Source of the DNA: Microbispora sp. ZYX-F-249
GTDB taxonomy: Bacteria; Actinomycetota; Actinomycetes; Streptosporangiales; Streptosporangiaceae
Assembly (NCBI RefSeq): GCF_039649665.1
Contig: NZ_JBDJAW010000015.1
Span: 1-64,000 of the forward strand
Reading direction: 5' to 3'
Length of the DNA stretch: 64,000 bases
This document shows positions 37,317 to 45,714 of the stretch, in pieces. The position numbers were made by a program, and so were the translations under genes. The notes below the pieces were generated by a model. It made no database searches. It was not told the DNA's origin and worked only from the letters and a program-made list of their open reading frames with translations. Within the stretch, counting starts at the first letter, position 1; every line of letters starts with the position of its first letter.

Positions 37317-37649
37317 TCAGGGACGTCGGGCGACGGTGAGCAGGACCGCGCTGTCCTCGACGGCGTCGAGCGCGTGCCGTGCGTCGGGAATGGCGAGCAG
37401 GTCCCCGGGCCGCCCCTCCCAGACGGCGTCGCCGCTGCTCAGCCGTACATGGCCGCGCAGCACCAGCAGGGTCGCCTCGCCCGGGCTCTCGTGCTCGGCG
37501 AGGCCGCTCCCGGCGGTGAGGGCGAGCAGCGTCTGGCGCAGCGCGCGCTCGTGGCCGCCGTGCACGCTGTCGGCCGCGCGCCCGCTGGAAGCGGCGGCGG
37601 CGCGTTCGAGTAGTTCCCTGGCCCGTACGTCGAGGGAGATAGGCTCCAT
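37317..37649 (-). CDS. Small cupin-domain protein
   Basis: 110 residues forming a single cupin barrel: LTAGSGLAEHESPGEATLLVLRG matches motif 1 (with GxxxxxHxxPGxE-like spacing) and GRPGDLLAIPDARHALDA matches motif 2. Few metal ligands remain (H in LAEHES and ARHALD), so a regulatory or binding role is as likely as catalysis. It is divergent from the yjdF gene, with the structured leader between them. Confidence 0.82.
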   Translation of the reverse strand: MEPISLDVRARELLERAAAASSGRAADSVHGGHERALRQTLLALTAGSGLAEHESPGEATLLVLRGHVRLSSGDAVWEGRPGDLLAIPDARHALDAVEDSAVLLTVARRP

Positions 37650-37734
37650 GCCCCCAGTCTGTGCCCCCAGTCTGCCCCGCGTTCCGCGCGGTGCCCGGAA
37701 AGGCGATGGCCGTTCCGGGGACGGCGCCGTTAGG

Positions 37735-37897
37735 CTGGGGCACGCACACGAAAACGCGGTCCCGGTTGGTAGCCCGGGCGCCCGCCGGCCTTCGGGCCCG
37801 GTGGTTTCCGTATCCGCCTCTCGTGTCCCCTCGGGGAGCCTCGGAGGATGTCCGGTGTGCCGGAAAGCGGCTTCGCCAAGCCGCCTGTCGGCATACC
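37735..37897 (+). ncRNA. Structured leader upstream of yjdF, candidate riboswitch
   Basis: The 3' part is a two-tier hairpin. GGTGTGCCG (37854-37862) pairs with CGGCATACC (37889-37897) with one G-U, around an internal loop (GAAA/CTGT) and an inner perfect stem GCGGCTT/AAGCCGC (37867-37873, 37878-37884). Upstream sits a second compact GC-rich hairpin near 37776-37804 (CCGGGCGCCCGCC ... CTTCGGGCCCGG). The outer stem ends 3 bases before the GGAGGG ribosome site of the GTG-started gene, where ligand-driven folding could gate translation. yjdF genes in Firmicutes are controlled by the azaaromatic-sensing yjdF riboswitch; assigning this RNA to that class is an inference. Confidence 0.45.
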
Positions 37898-37911
37898 TGT
37901 GGAGGGCACCC

Positions 37912-38334
37912 GTGGCATCCCTGTCCGTGTATTTCGAGAACCCGTTCTGGGTGGGCGTACTGGAGATCGTCGAGGACGGCGAGCTGCGCGCGACCCGGTT
38001 CGTCCTCGGCTCCGAGCCCACCGACCCCGAGCTGTACGCGTTCCTCATGCGGCACGGGGTCGCCCTGCTCGAACGCGCCGAGGCCGCCCCCGCCGTGCCG
38101 GTGGACGGGCGCGGGGAGCGGCGGGTCAATCCGAAGCGCGCGGCCAAGCTGGCCGCGCGTGCGGCGGAGCGGGTCACCCGGCGCGGCACGGCCGCGCAGG
38201 AGGCGCTGCGACTCGAGATGGAGAAGAACAAGGGCGAGGCGCGGGTGGACCGGCGCGAACGCGAGCGGGCGCTGGCCGAGCACCGGCGCGAGGTCGCCCG
38301 GCGCAAGCGGATCGAGCGCCGTCGCGACCGCTGA
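37912..38334 (+). CDS. yjdF: YjdF family protein
   Basis: 140 residues. The N-terminal domain reads LSVYFENPFWVGVLEIVEDG ... LRATRFVLGSEPTDPELYAFL, the conserved YjdF core, followed by a long Arg/Lys/Glu-rich helix (RRVNPKRAAKLAARAAERV ... ARRKRIERRRDR) that probably binds nucleic acid or ribosomes. The GTG at 37912 follows GGAGGG. YjdF proteins are functionally undefined but associated with responses to planar aromatic toxins. The upstream structured leader supports RNA-level regulation. Confidence 0.9.
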   Translation: MASLSVYFENPFWVGVLEIVEDGELRATRFVLGSEPTDPELYAFLMRHGVALLERAEAAPAVPVDGRGERRVNPKRAAKLAARAAERVTRRGTAAQEALRLEMEKNKGEARVDRRERERALAEHRREVARRKRIERRRDR

Positions 38335-38362
38335 CCCCGGGGCGCCCTTGCGGTACGGCCGC

Positions 38363-38644
38363 CTATGCCGCGGTCACGGCCTCGCCCACTTCCCTGTGCG
38401 CCGCTTCCGCGATGCAGAGCATCATTTCCGCGTAGGGCAGCAGGCGCGTTCCCGCCTCCGTAAGGGCGATCCGGCGGCCTCTCCGGTCGAACAGGACCGC
38501 CCCGACGGCTTCCTCGAGATTTCTGATTTGCGCGGTGACGCTGGACTGGGCGTAGTGCATCTTCTTCGCGGCCAATGTGAAGCTCAGCTCGGCTGCGACC
38601 TCACAGAAAGTGCGTAGCTGCTGCAGGTTCACGCAGAACGACAA
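38363..38644 (-). CDS. Truncated LysR-type regulator (DNA-binding domain only)
   Basis: About 93 residues. It matches the LysR winged helix (VNLQQLRTFCEVAAELSFTLAAKKMHYAQSSVTAQIRNLEE ... LFDRRGRRIALTEAGTRLLPYA) and stops where the linker helix ends. The effector-binding half of about 200 residues is absent, and the convergent yjdF gene occupies that space. The start is TTG at 38644 or GTG at 38632; neither has a well-spaced ribosome site. It may be a remnant or a free DNA-binding domain acting as a competitor of a full-length LysR protein. It stands just upstream of the metabolite cluster. Confidence 0.75.
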   Translation of the reverse strand: MSFCVNLQQLRTFCEVAAELSFTLAAKKMHYAQSSVTAQIRNLEEAVGAVLFDRRGRRIALTEAGTRLLPYAEMMLCIAEAAHREVGEAVTAA

Positions 38645-38902
38645 AGTCCCCCCTATAACCCGAGATCAGCGTATGGTCAAGGTGGTGCGCGCTCATTTTC
38701 CAGCGATTACTTTCCATGCCCATCGGCATTCTGTCACGCACGAGGCGATGCGTGAGAAACGGACCCCGGGCGCGGGATTTCCGGTTTATTCACCGCGCCT
38801 CGGGATCACCTCTTGCGGAGCCGAAAATAGAACGCCTCTTTGCCGGACCTGTTCGTGAACGGACGCCGGCGATTTGTCGTCCGGTGCCGTGCGCCGGCGG
38901 TT

Positions 38903-40390
38903 CTAGTAATCCGCCATCGCCGCCGGACCCGCGACCCGGCGCCGTGCGGAGGCGCGCAGGGCCGCGACGAGGGTGAGCAGCATGGTCACGACGGAGATGC
39001 CGGTGACGACGTAGAGGCCGTTGTGGTAACCGGACAGGGTCGCGGCCGCCTCGCCCCCCGCGCCGCCGGCCGACATCGTGGCGGTCACGATCGCGAGGAC
39101 GATCGCCGCGCCGACCTGGTATCCCGTCTGCAGCACGCCGGCCGCCAGCCCCTGCTCGGAGTCGGCCACACCGGTGGTCGCCTGCACGTTCGCGGCGGGG
39201 AAGGAGAAGGGGAAGGCCACGCCGATGAGCAGGATGCTCGGCAGGATCACCCAGACGTACGGGGACGCCTCGTCGATCCGCAGGAAGAGCAGGTACGAAG
39301 CGGTGTAGGCGACGAATCCCGCGAAGATCATCCACCGGACCCCGAACCGCGAGATCAGCTTGCCGGCCCGCGGCGCGATCGTCGCGATGAGCAGGCCGAT
39401 GGGGAGGAAGGCCAGCGCCATCTGCATCGGCGACCAGCCGCGCAGCGACTGCAGGTAGAGGCCGCCGATGAACTGGAAACTCATGTAGGTGCCGAGGATC
39501 GCCGCCGCGACCAGGCTCGCGCCCACCAGCGCGCCGTTGCGCAGCAGGCCCAGGCGCAGCAGGGGCTGTGCCGTCCGGCGCTCGATGACGACGAAGGCCA
39601 GCAGGAGCACCACCGAGGCGGCGAACATCCCCAGAGTGCGCGGCGACGTCCACCCCGCGTTGGGCGCCTCGACGATGCTGTAGACGAGCAGCAGCATCGC
39701 GGCCGTCACGGTGACGGCGCCGGCGAGGTCGAACGAGCCCCCACGGCGGCCCGACGCGGCGTCGCGCGGCACGAGCGCCAGGGCGCCGGCGAACGCGATG
39801 AGCGCCACGGCGACCGGGAGCAGGAACGTCCAGCGCCAGCTGATCTCGGTGAGCGAGCCGCCCACGATGACGCCGGTCGAGTAGCCGACCGCGCCGCACG
39901 CGGTGTAGATGCCCAGCGCGCGGTTGCGCTGCGGGCCCTCGGCGAAGCTGGTGACGATGATGGACAGGCTCGCCGGGGCGGTGAACGCGGCGCCGACGCC
40001 CATGACGAACCGGGCGACGATCACCACCAGTCCCTCGTCGGTGATGCCGCCGACCAGCGATCCGACGGCGAAGACGGCGACACCCGCCAGGAACATGCGG
40101 CGACGGCCGAGAAGGTCCGCCATGCGCCCGCCGAGCAGCAGGAAGCCGCCGAAGCCGAGAACGTACGCGCTCACGACCCACTGCACGGACTCGGTGGTCA
40201 TCCCGAGGTCCGCCTGGATCGGCGGCACCGCGATGCCGACCATGATGTTGTCGAGAGCGTCGAGGAAGAAGGCGGCGCAGACGCTGACGAGCAGGCCCCA
40301 CTCGCGGAGCCCCCACGAGCTCCCCTCCGCCGGCGCCTCAGCCCGGGCTTCGGCTAACGTCTGGACTTTTTCTTCTGGTGAAGTCGTCAT
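38903..40390 (-). CDS. DHA2 (EmrB/QacA) family MFS drug exporter
   Basis: 495 residues and about 14 transmembrane helices. Motif A is GGRMADLLGRRRMF, motif C-like GYSTGVIVGGSLTE follows helix 5, and FLDALDNIMVGIAVPPIQ in helix 1 is the DHA2 D1-like motif. The ATG at 40390 has AGGAC 5 bases upstream. It is separated by 184 bp from the upstream monooxygenase gene in the same direction and is the likely exporter and self-resistance determinant of the adjoining cluster. Confidence 0.9.
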   Translation of the reverse strand: MTTSPEEKVQTLAEARAEAPAEGSSWGLREWGLLVSVCAAFFLDALDNIMVGIAVPPIQADLGMTTESVQWVVSAYVLGFGGFLLLGGRMADLLGRRRMFLAGVAVFAVGSLVGGITDEGLVVIVARFVMGVGAAFTAPASLSIIVTSFAEGPQRNRALGIYTACGAVGYSTGVIVGGSLTEISWRWTFLLPVAVALIAFAGALALVPRDAASGRRGGSFDLAGAVTVTAAMLLLVYSIVEAPNAGWTSPRTLGMFAASVVLLLAFVVIERRTAQPLLRLGLLRNGALVGASLVAAAILGTYMSFQFIGGLYLQSLRGWSPMQMALAFLPIGLLIATIAPRAGKLISRFGVRWMIFAGFVAYTASYLLFLRIDEASPYVWVILPSILLIGVAFPFSFPAANVQATTGVADSEQGLAAGVLQTGYQVGAAIVLAIVTATMSAGGAGGEAAATLSGYHNGLYVVTGISVVTMLLTLVAALRASARRRVAGPAAMADY

Positions 40391-40574
40391 GACTGTCCTA
40401 ATCCACTCCGGTCGAATTGTCGCTGCCGCCGCGCCGAGGGGATGGGAAGCGCCGATCCCGAGCCTGGAGCGGAGGCTCTTGCCGCCCGCGTCGGATGCCG
40501 CCCGTCGATGCCGGCGGTGAGCCGGGGGCGAGGGGATGCCGGCCCTCGCCCCCGGCCGGCTTCACCGTCGCGGG

Positions 40575-41786
40575 TCAGCCCTTGAGCCCCAGCGGGAAGG
40601 GCGCCAGAGGCGTCCCGCCGAGGAGGTGGGCCCCCGCCGACTGCACGATCTGTTCCTGGGCGAGGATGTGCTGGCACATGGTGTGCAGGTCCCGCAGCCA
40701 GCGGTCCAGGGGAGAGGTCCGGTAGATCGAGGCGGTTCCGACGAGGTCGGACAGCCGGGAGACGATCGAGCGAGCCGTCCTGAACGCGTTGACCCGGGCC
40801 AGCGCCGAGGAGACCTGCTGGTCCGGGGTCGGTTCGACGCCGGACTGCAGCCGGTTCCACAGATCGTGCAGGGTGCCGTAGACCGCGTAGCGCGCCGCGG
40901 CCAGCTCCATCTCCGCCTGGCCGATGGCGGTCTGCACGCGGTAGCTGTCCGACCACGGCGTGCCGGTCGCCTTCTCGACCCGGCCGGCCGCCAGCTCGCG
41001 TACGTGGTCCAGGGCCGCGCGGGCGACTCCGAGCGGCACGCCGGGCACGTTGCTCAAGAAGGCGTCCGGAGCGGTGAACGGTCCCGACCGCTGCGGCTGG
41101 GTGAAGTCGAAGGAGCGCTCCTCGGGGACGAACAGGTCGGTGACCTGGTAGTCCATGCTGCCGCTGCCGGCCAGCCCGGTGGTGTGCCAGGTGTCGACCT
41201 TCTCGAAGTCCTCGCCGCGGGCCAGTATCAGGCGCCAGTTCATCGGCGCGCCGCCGGGCCCCGGCTCGGGCTCGCCGTCCTGGTGGACGACGCATCCGCC
41301 GACGACCCAGTCGGCGTGCGTGACGCCACTGCCGAACGGCCAGCGGCCGGTGACGCGATAGCCGCCGGGCACCCGGTCGGCACGGCCGACCGGGAAGATC
41401 AGGCCGGCCGTGATCGCGTCGGGGTTGGCCCGCATCTCCTTGACGACGAACTCGTTCAGGTAACCCGCGTAGATCCAGGTGTCCATACCGATCATGGCGC
41501 ACCAGCCCGCCGCGGCGTCGCCGTAGGAGAGGGCCTCGATCACCTCGGTCTGCTGGGCGAAGGTGAGCTCCGGGCCGCCCCACTCGTTGGGCATGCCGAT
41601 GCGGAAGACGCCGGTGTCGCGGAGCAGCTCCACGACGTCCTTGGGGAGGTGCCTGGTGCGCTCGATCTCCTCGGAGCGTTCGCGCAGCAGGGGAGCCGCC
41701 GCTTTCGCTCGCGCCAGGATCTCCTCCGGTGAGGCGGGAACCTGCTCGCGCCCTGCCACGGGCCGCAGAGTCTCCGGCATGGTCAT
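40575..41786 (-). CDS. Group D flavin-dependent monooxygenase (acyl-CoA dehydrogenase fold)
   Basis: 403 residues with an acyl-CoA dehydrogenase fold resembling HsaA/DszC/ActVA-ORF5-type oxygenases that use reduced FMN or FAD from a separate reductase. Visible features are MPNEWGGPELTFAQQTEVIEALSYGDAAAGW, FPFGSG-like WPFGSGVTHADW and GLAGSGSMDYQVTDLFVPEE. The catalytic glutamate of true acyl-CoA dehydrogenases is not evident. The ATG at 41786 has GGAGG 9 bases upstream. The flavin reductase at 48379-48918 is its probable partner. The substrate is likely an aromatic or amine intermediate of the cluster. Confidence 0.87.
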   Translation of the reverse strand: MTMPETLRPVAGREQVPASPEEILARAKAAAPLLRERSEEIERTRHLPKDVVELLRDTGVFRIGMPNEWGGPELTFAQQTEVIEALSYGDAAAGWCAMIGMDTWIYAGYLNEFVVKEMRANPDAITAGLIFPVGRADRVPGGYRVTGRWPFGSGVTHADWVVGGCVVHQDGEPEPGPGGAPMNWRLILARGEDFEKVDTWHTTGLAGSGSMDYQVTDLFVPEERSFDFTQPQRSGPFTAPDAFLSNVPGVPLGVARAALDHVRELAAGRVEKATGTPWSDSYRVQTAIGQAEMELAAARYAVYGTLHDLWNRLQSGVEPTPDQQVSSALARVNAFRTARSIVSRLSDLVGTASIYRTSPLDRWLRDLHTMCQHILAQEQIVQSAGAHLLGGTPLAPFPLGLKG

Positions 41787-42083
41787 GTGAAAACCTCCTG
41801 TTCGTGGCTTCGTCTCTGGTCCGATCGCAGCGACGGACTGCCGCCGTCCGCTGGTGACTCCAGGCCGCCGCGGCCTGTACAGCGGGACGGTGGGACAGCC
41901 CTGGCCACTTCGCAGCGGGTCCCACGCTAGGAACGGAGGCGCCGCACCGTTCGCCCGAACGCGCACGCGATCTGGTACGTCCGCACACGCCGGACGCGAC
42001 CGACTCACCCCATGCCCGACGAGGGCCCATGTGACCGGCAGTGACATGGCCCCTCTCCCGAGCGCTCAGGCAGTGCTCCCTAT

Positions 42084-42151
42084 AACCGTCATCGCAGACT
42101 TTAAGGGTTAGAAACGCGGCGCTGCAACCGGTCATTTATGATTGAGTGGTT
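42084..42151. promoter_or_regulatory. Two 26-bp imperfect dyads (AACCG...GGTT) in the divergent promoter
   Basis: Unit 1 (42084-42109) begins AACCGTCAT and ends GGGTT; unit 2 (42126-42151) begins AACCGGTCAT and ends GGTT. Both are exactly 26 bp, bounded by AACC/GGTT inverted arms, followed by AGA, and start 42 bp apart (four helical turns). The rest of the 394-bp gap (41787-42180) has no recognisable gene. The position just upstream of the CGNR regulator suggests its operator. Confidence 0.55.
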
Positions 42152-42180
42152 AGAGCAGGCGGTAGTTGGAGGATGTCGCC

Positions 42181-42729
42181 ATGACCGAGCCCGACCCGCG
42201 TCCGTTCGTCCGGGAACCCCTCGCCCTCGACCTCCTGAACACCCGGTGGAAGGAGTACGGCCGGCTCAACGACCTGCTGGACTCGCCCTCCGGGCTGCGC
42301 GTGTGGCTGGCCGGCCACGGGCTGGCCGACCGCTTCGCCGCGGACGAGGAGTCGCTGAAGGCGGTCGTCCACGCGCGCGGCGTGCTGGCCGCGGTGGTCT
42401 CCGGTCCCGGGGATCCCGCCGTCTACCGGCAGGTCGACGACGTCCTCGCCCATGGGCGCATCCGGCTCACCCTCGGCGCGGAGGGACCCGGCGAGACGGC
42501 GGAGTTCGACGACCCGGCGTGGGGGGCGGCGTGGACCGCCGTCCGCGACTACCTGGACCTGCTGGCCGCGGCTCCGGAGCGCATCCGGCTGTGCGCCCAG
42601 CCGGACTGCATCCGCTACTTCCTCGACACGTCCCGCAACGGCACCCGCCGCTGGTGCTCCATGTCCCTGTGCGGCAACCGGGTCAAGGCCGCCCGGCACT
42701 ACGCGCGGGCACGCGACGCCGGCGTCTGA
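42181..42729 (+). CDS. CGNR zinc-finger regulator (ABATE domain)
   Basis: 182 residues. The N-terminal ABATE stress-sensing region (about 8-120; FVREPLALDLLNTRWKEYG opening) is followed by a C-terminal zinc finger: CAQPDC, FLDTSRNGTRRWCSMSLCGNR, where the four cysteines and the CGNR motif are intact. Family members are DNA-binding regulators of poorly known ligands. The ATG at 42181 has GGAGG 7 bases upstream; a TTG 15 bases earlier overlaps that site and is rejected. It probably controls itself and the divergent monooxygenase and exporter genes. Confidence 0.9.
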   Translation: MTEPDPRPFVREPLALDLLNTRWKEYGRLNDLLDSPSGLRVWLAGHGLADRFAADEESLKAVVHARGVLAAVVSGPGDPAVYRQVDDVLAHGRIRLTLGAEGPGETAEFDDPAWGAAWTAVRDYLDLLAAAPERIRLCAQPDCIRYFLDTSRNGTRRWCSMSLCGNRVKAARHYARARDAGV

Positions 42730-42770
42730 ACCGGCCATCCGACGGTTCCGGTCTCGAAAGGTCTCCGCTC

Positions 42771-43178
42771 ATGTCCCGTGGCCCTCTGCCCGAGCACATC
42801 GCCGCGCTCCTCGCCCGTCCGAACCCCTGCGTCATCAGCACCGTCCGCCAGGACGGCGCACCGGTCTCCGTGGCCACCTGGTACCTGTGGCAGGACGGGA
42901 GGGTGCTGGTCAACATGGACGCCGGGCGCAGACGTCTGGACTATCTGCGCGACGATCCCCGGGTGTCCCTGACGGTGCTGGACTCCGACGGCTGGTACCG
43001 CCACGTCAGCATGCAGGGGTGGGTGGTGTCGCTGGAGGACGACCCGGACCTGGAGGACATCGACCGCCTCGCCGTCCACTACACCGGTGAGCCGTACCCG
43101 AACCGCGTACGGCCGCGGGTGAGCGCCTGGATCGAGATCGACACCTGGCACGTGTGGGGGATGCCCTCCGGGTCCTGA
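42771..43178 (+). CDS. PPOX-class F420/FMN-dependent oxidoreductase
   Basis: 135 residues of split-barrel fold: PCVISTVRQDGAPVSVATWYLWQDGRVLVNMDAGRRRLDYLRDDPRVSLTV is the standard opening of the TIGR03618-like F420-dependent enzymes, and the GWYRHVSMQGW segment follows. Small members of this family reduce biliverdin, quinones or other enones with F420H2. It lies 41 bp after the CGNR gene and is probably co-transcribed with it, supplying a reduction step or protecting against a quinone intermediate. Confidence 0.85.
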   Translation: MSRGPLPEHIAALLARPNPCVISTVRQDGAPVSVATWYLWQDGRVLVNMDAGRRRLDYLRDDPRVSLTVLDSDGWYRHVSMQGWVVSLEDDPDLEDIDRLAVHYTGEPYPNRVRPRVSAWIEIDTWHVWGMPSGS

Positions 43179-43288
43179 GCGCGGGGCACGCGCCGGCGCC
43201 GGCCGGCCCGGGGCGTCCGCGCGGCGGACGACGGGTGCCGCCGGGGGAGCGGTTCCCCGGCGGCACCGGCGTCACGGGCCCGGCCGGG

Positions 43289-44965
43289 TCAGGAGCGCCG
43301 CGTGAACGCGACAACGCGGCCGGTGTCGCGTGCCGCCTCGAACCGCTCACGCAGGTGCGCCCTGCGGAGCTTGCCGATGCCGGTCTTGGGGATGTCCTCC
43401 CTGCCGACCGGCACGACGTGCGTCACGCCGACGCCGAACGCGTCGGCCACCCGGCCGCGGATCAGGCGCTCCGCCTCGGCGGCCGGCATCCCGTCGCGGG
43501 GGTGGAAGAACACGGCGAGCTCCTCGGTCTCCCCGTCGTTCCCGGTCACCAGGCAGGCCACGGTGTACGACGGCTCCACGAACGGGAGCTCCTCGACCCG
43601 GGCCTCGATCTCGTGGCCGTGGTAGGTGACGCCGTCGAGCTGGATGACGTCGTCGGCCCGCCCGGTCACGGTGAGGATCCCGTCCTGGATGTAGGCGAGG
43701 TCGCCCGACTTGAACCAGCCGTCGGCGGTGAACGACTGGCGGTTCTGCTCCGGGTTGCGGTAGTAGCCGGCCGTCACCGGGGCACCGCTGACCTGCAGGT
43801 TGCCGATGGCGCCGGGGGGCACGAGCGCGTTGTGCTCGTCCACCACCCGTACGGACGTGCCGGGCTGCGGCCGTCCCACCGGGACGTACCGCTCGTCGCC
43901 GCCGTCGCCGGCCGAGAACCGGCAGTCCACCACCCCGGCGGAGGTCTCCGACATGCCCCAGCCCGGGTACATCGCGTCCGGGGGAAGCCCGAAGGGGGCG
44001 AGCAGCTCCAGGAAGCGGCGGACCACGCCGTTCCGGATGGCCTCGCCGCCGTTCATGATGTACCGCAGGCGGCTGAGGTCCCAGGACTGCTCCTTCAGCC
44101 GGTCCGCCTGGTCGTTGATGAGCCCGAAGGCGAAGTTGGGCGCCCATGTGGTGTCCGCGCGGTGACGGTCCATCGCGGCGATCCAGCGCAGCGGGTCTTC
44201 GAGGACCCACTCGATCCGGGCATGGACCTGGTGGCAGCCGAGGTAGACGTCGCGGACGTGGAACATGACGAGACCGCCCACGTGGTCGAGCGGCATCCAG
44301 TTGAAGGTGCGGTTGCCCCCGCCCAGCCGGTTCACCCGGGCGGTGGCCGCGGTGCGGCTCAGCACGTTGCCGTGCGTGAGCACCACGGCCTTGGGCACGC
44401 CGGTGCTGCCGGACGTGAGCAGGTACATGGCCGGGTCGCCGGGTTCGGCCCGGTGCCTGCGGTCGTCGGGAGAGTGCGCGAGCAACCGGCGGGTGTCCCC
44501 CAGCCACGCGGTCCGCCAGGCCGGATCGGCGAGGACCTCCCGGGACAGCGGCTGGTCGGCGCCGGTGATCACCCACGGCTTCCCGTAGCCGTTCCAGACC
44601 CGCTCCAGCAGCCCGGGCGCGGCCTCCCGCTGGGCGGCGGTCGCGCCGGCGTTGACGGGCATCGGGACGAAACCGCCCAGGACGCAGGCCCAGAAGGCGA
44701 CCAGCAACTCCGGGTCGTCGCCCACCTGCAGGACGACCGTCTCACCGGGCGCGACACCGGCCGCACGGATTCCCGCGAGCATGCGCGAGGCGGCGTCCAG
44801 CAGCTCCCGGTACGTCATCCGGGACTCCGCGCCGTCCGGGTGGATGAAGCGGATCCCCTCGGCGCTTCCCGCCCGCGCCGCCCGGACGAGCGCCTCACCG
44901 AGATCGGGGACGTCGGGGGCGAGGGCGGGGCCGCCGTCGAGAAGCGAGATGCCGGCGTTCGTCAC
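43289..44965 (-). CDS. Acyl-AMP ligase of the ANL superfamily (FAAL-like)
   Basis: 558 residues of adenylate-forming enzyme: P-loop MYLLTSGSTGVPKAVVLTH, substrate-site WMPLDHVGGLVMFH, PGWGMSETSAG, the hinge GRADDVIQLDG, and the C-terminal IPKTGIGKLRRAHLRERF with the catalytic lysine. The GTG start at 44965 overlaps the stop of the methyltransferase gene. No carrier protein or condensation domain is encoded nearby, so the adenylate may be passed to an amine, to CoA, or to a carrier elsewhere. It is the best candidate for the bond-forming enzyme of the cluster. Confidence 0.9.
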   Translation of the reverse strand: MTNAGISLLDGGPALAPDVPDLGEALVRAARAGSAEGIRFIHPDGAESRMTYRELLDAASRMLAGIRAAGVAPGETVVLQVGDDPELLVAFWACVLGGFVPMPVNAGATAAQREAAPGLLERVWNGYGKPWVITGADQPLSREVLADPAWRTAWLGDTRRLLAHSPDDRRHRAEPGDPAMYLLTSGSTGVPKAVVLTHGNVLSRTAATARVNRLGGGNRTFNWMPLDHVGGLVMFHVRDVYLGCHQVHARIEWVLEDPLRWIAAMDRHRADTTWAPNFAFGLINDQADRLKEQSWDLSRLRYIMNGGEAIRNGVVRRFLELLAPFGLPPDAMYPGWGMSETSAGVVDCRFSAGDGGDERYVPVGRPQPGTSVRVVDEHNALVPPGAIGNLQVSGAPVTAGYYRNPEQNRQSFTADGWFKSGDLAYIQDGILTVTGRADDVIQLDGVTYHGHEIEARVEELPFVEPSYTVACLVTGNDGETEELAVFFHPRDGMPAAEAERLIRGRVADAFGVGVTHVVPVGREDIPKTGIGKLRRAHLRERFEAARDTGRVVAFTRRS

Positions 44966-45714
44966 AGCGCCCCCGCCCCCTCCGCGGTCGCCACGATCAC
45001 GACAGGCCCGCGCCCGTGCGGGGGGACCTGCTCCTTGCGGAAGCCGCCGTACTCGGCCGAGACGTGGAGGCCGGCGTCGGCCAGCAGCTCGCGCACCTCC
45101 GGCCCGGTGAGGACCGCCTGGTCGAAGAAGTTGTCGTACATGCTCACCCGGCCGTCGGCCTCCCGTACGAGCAGGGTCTCCTCGTTCCTCCAGTTCGCCG
45201 CGCGGGGGTTGAGCGACTGGCGGGCGAGCCGGGTGACGAGCACCCCGTCACCGCGGTGGTGGGCGACCGTGTACGGCTGGTAGCTCTCCACGAAGTTCAG
45301 CAGGTGGCCGAACTCGAGGACGACGTGCCCGCCGGGCAGCAGCAGGCCGCGCATCTTCCGCAGGACGCGCCGCAGCTCCGCCCGCGGGAGGTAGTTGAGC
45401 GTCATGAAAAGGCAGTAGACGAGGTCGAACCGGTCCTCGCTCTCGAAGTCCTCGACCCGCTCGTGCACGTACTCGACGCCCTCACCGCCCATCCGCCGCG
45501 CGTACTCGACGAAGCTGGCGCTCTGGTCGACGCCGACGCCGCAGTAACCGCGCGCGCCGAGTTCGCGGAGGTTGGTCCCGGTCCCGCAGCCGAGATCGAG
45601 AGCCCGCCCGCCGTCCGGCAGGAGAGAGGCCAGGAAATCCGTCTCCGCGGCGAGGTTCCGGAAATCCCTGCGCATCAGCTCGTAGTACTGTCCGGGGAAT
45701 TCGAAGCTTGTCAC
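44962..45714 (-). CDS. SAM-dependent methyltransferase of the aromatic cluster
   Basis: 250 residues of class I methyltransferase: motif I ALDLGCGTGTNLRELG, motif II GVGVDQSASFVEYAR, and LLLPGGHVVLEFG. The GTG start at 45714 overlaps the AraC stop and the gene's own stop overlaps the ligase start, so AraC, methyltransferase and ligase form a three-gene coupled unit. It probably O- or N-methylates the cluster product. Confidence 0.9.
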   Translation of the reverse strand: MTSFEFPGQYYELMRRDFRNLAAETDFLASLLPDGGRALDLGCGTGTNLRELGARGYCGVGVDQSASFVEYARRMGGEGVEYVHERVEDFESEDRFDLVYCLFMTLNYLPRAELRRVLRKMRGLLLPGGHVVLEFGHLLNFVESYQPYTVAHHRGDGVLVTRLARQSLNPRAANWRNEETLLVREADGRVSMYDNFFDQAVLTGPEVRELLADAGLHVSAEYGGFRKEQVPPHGRGPVVIVATAEGAGAL

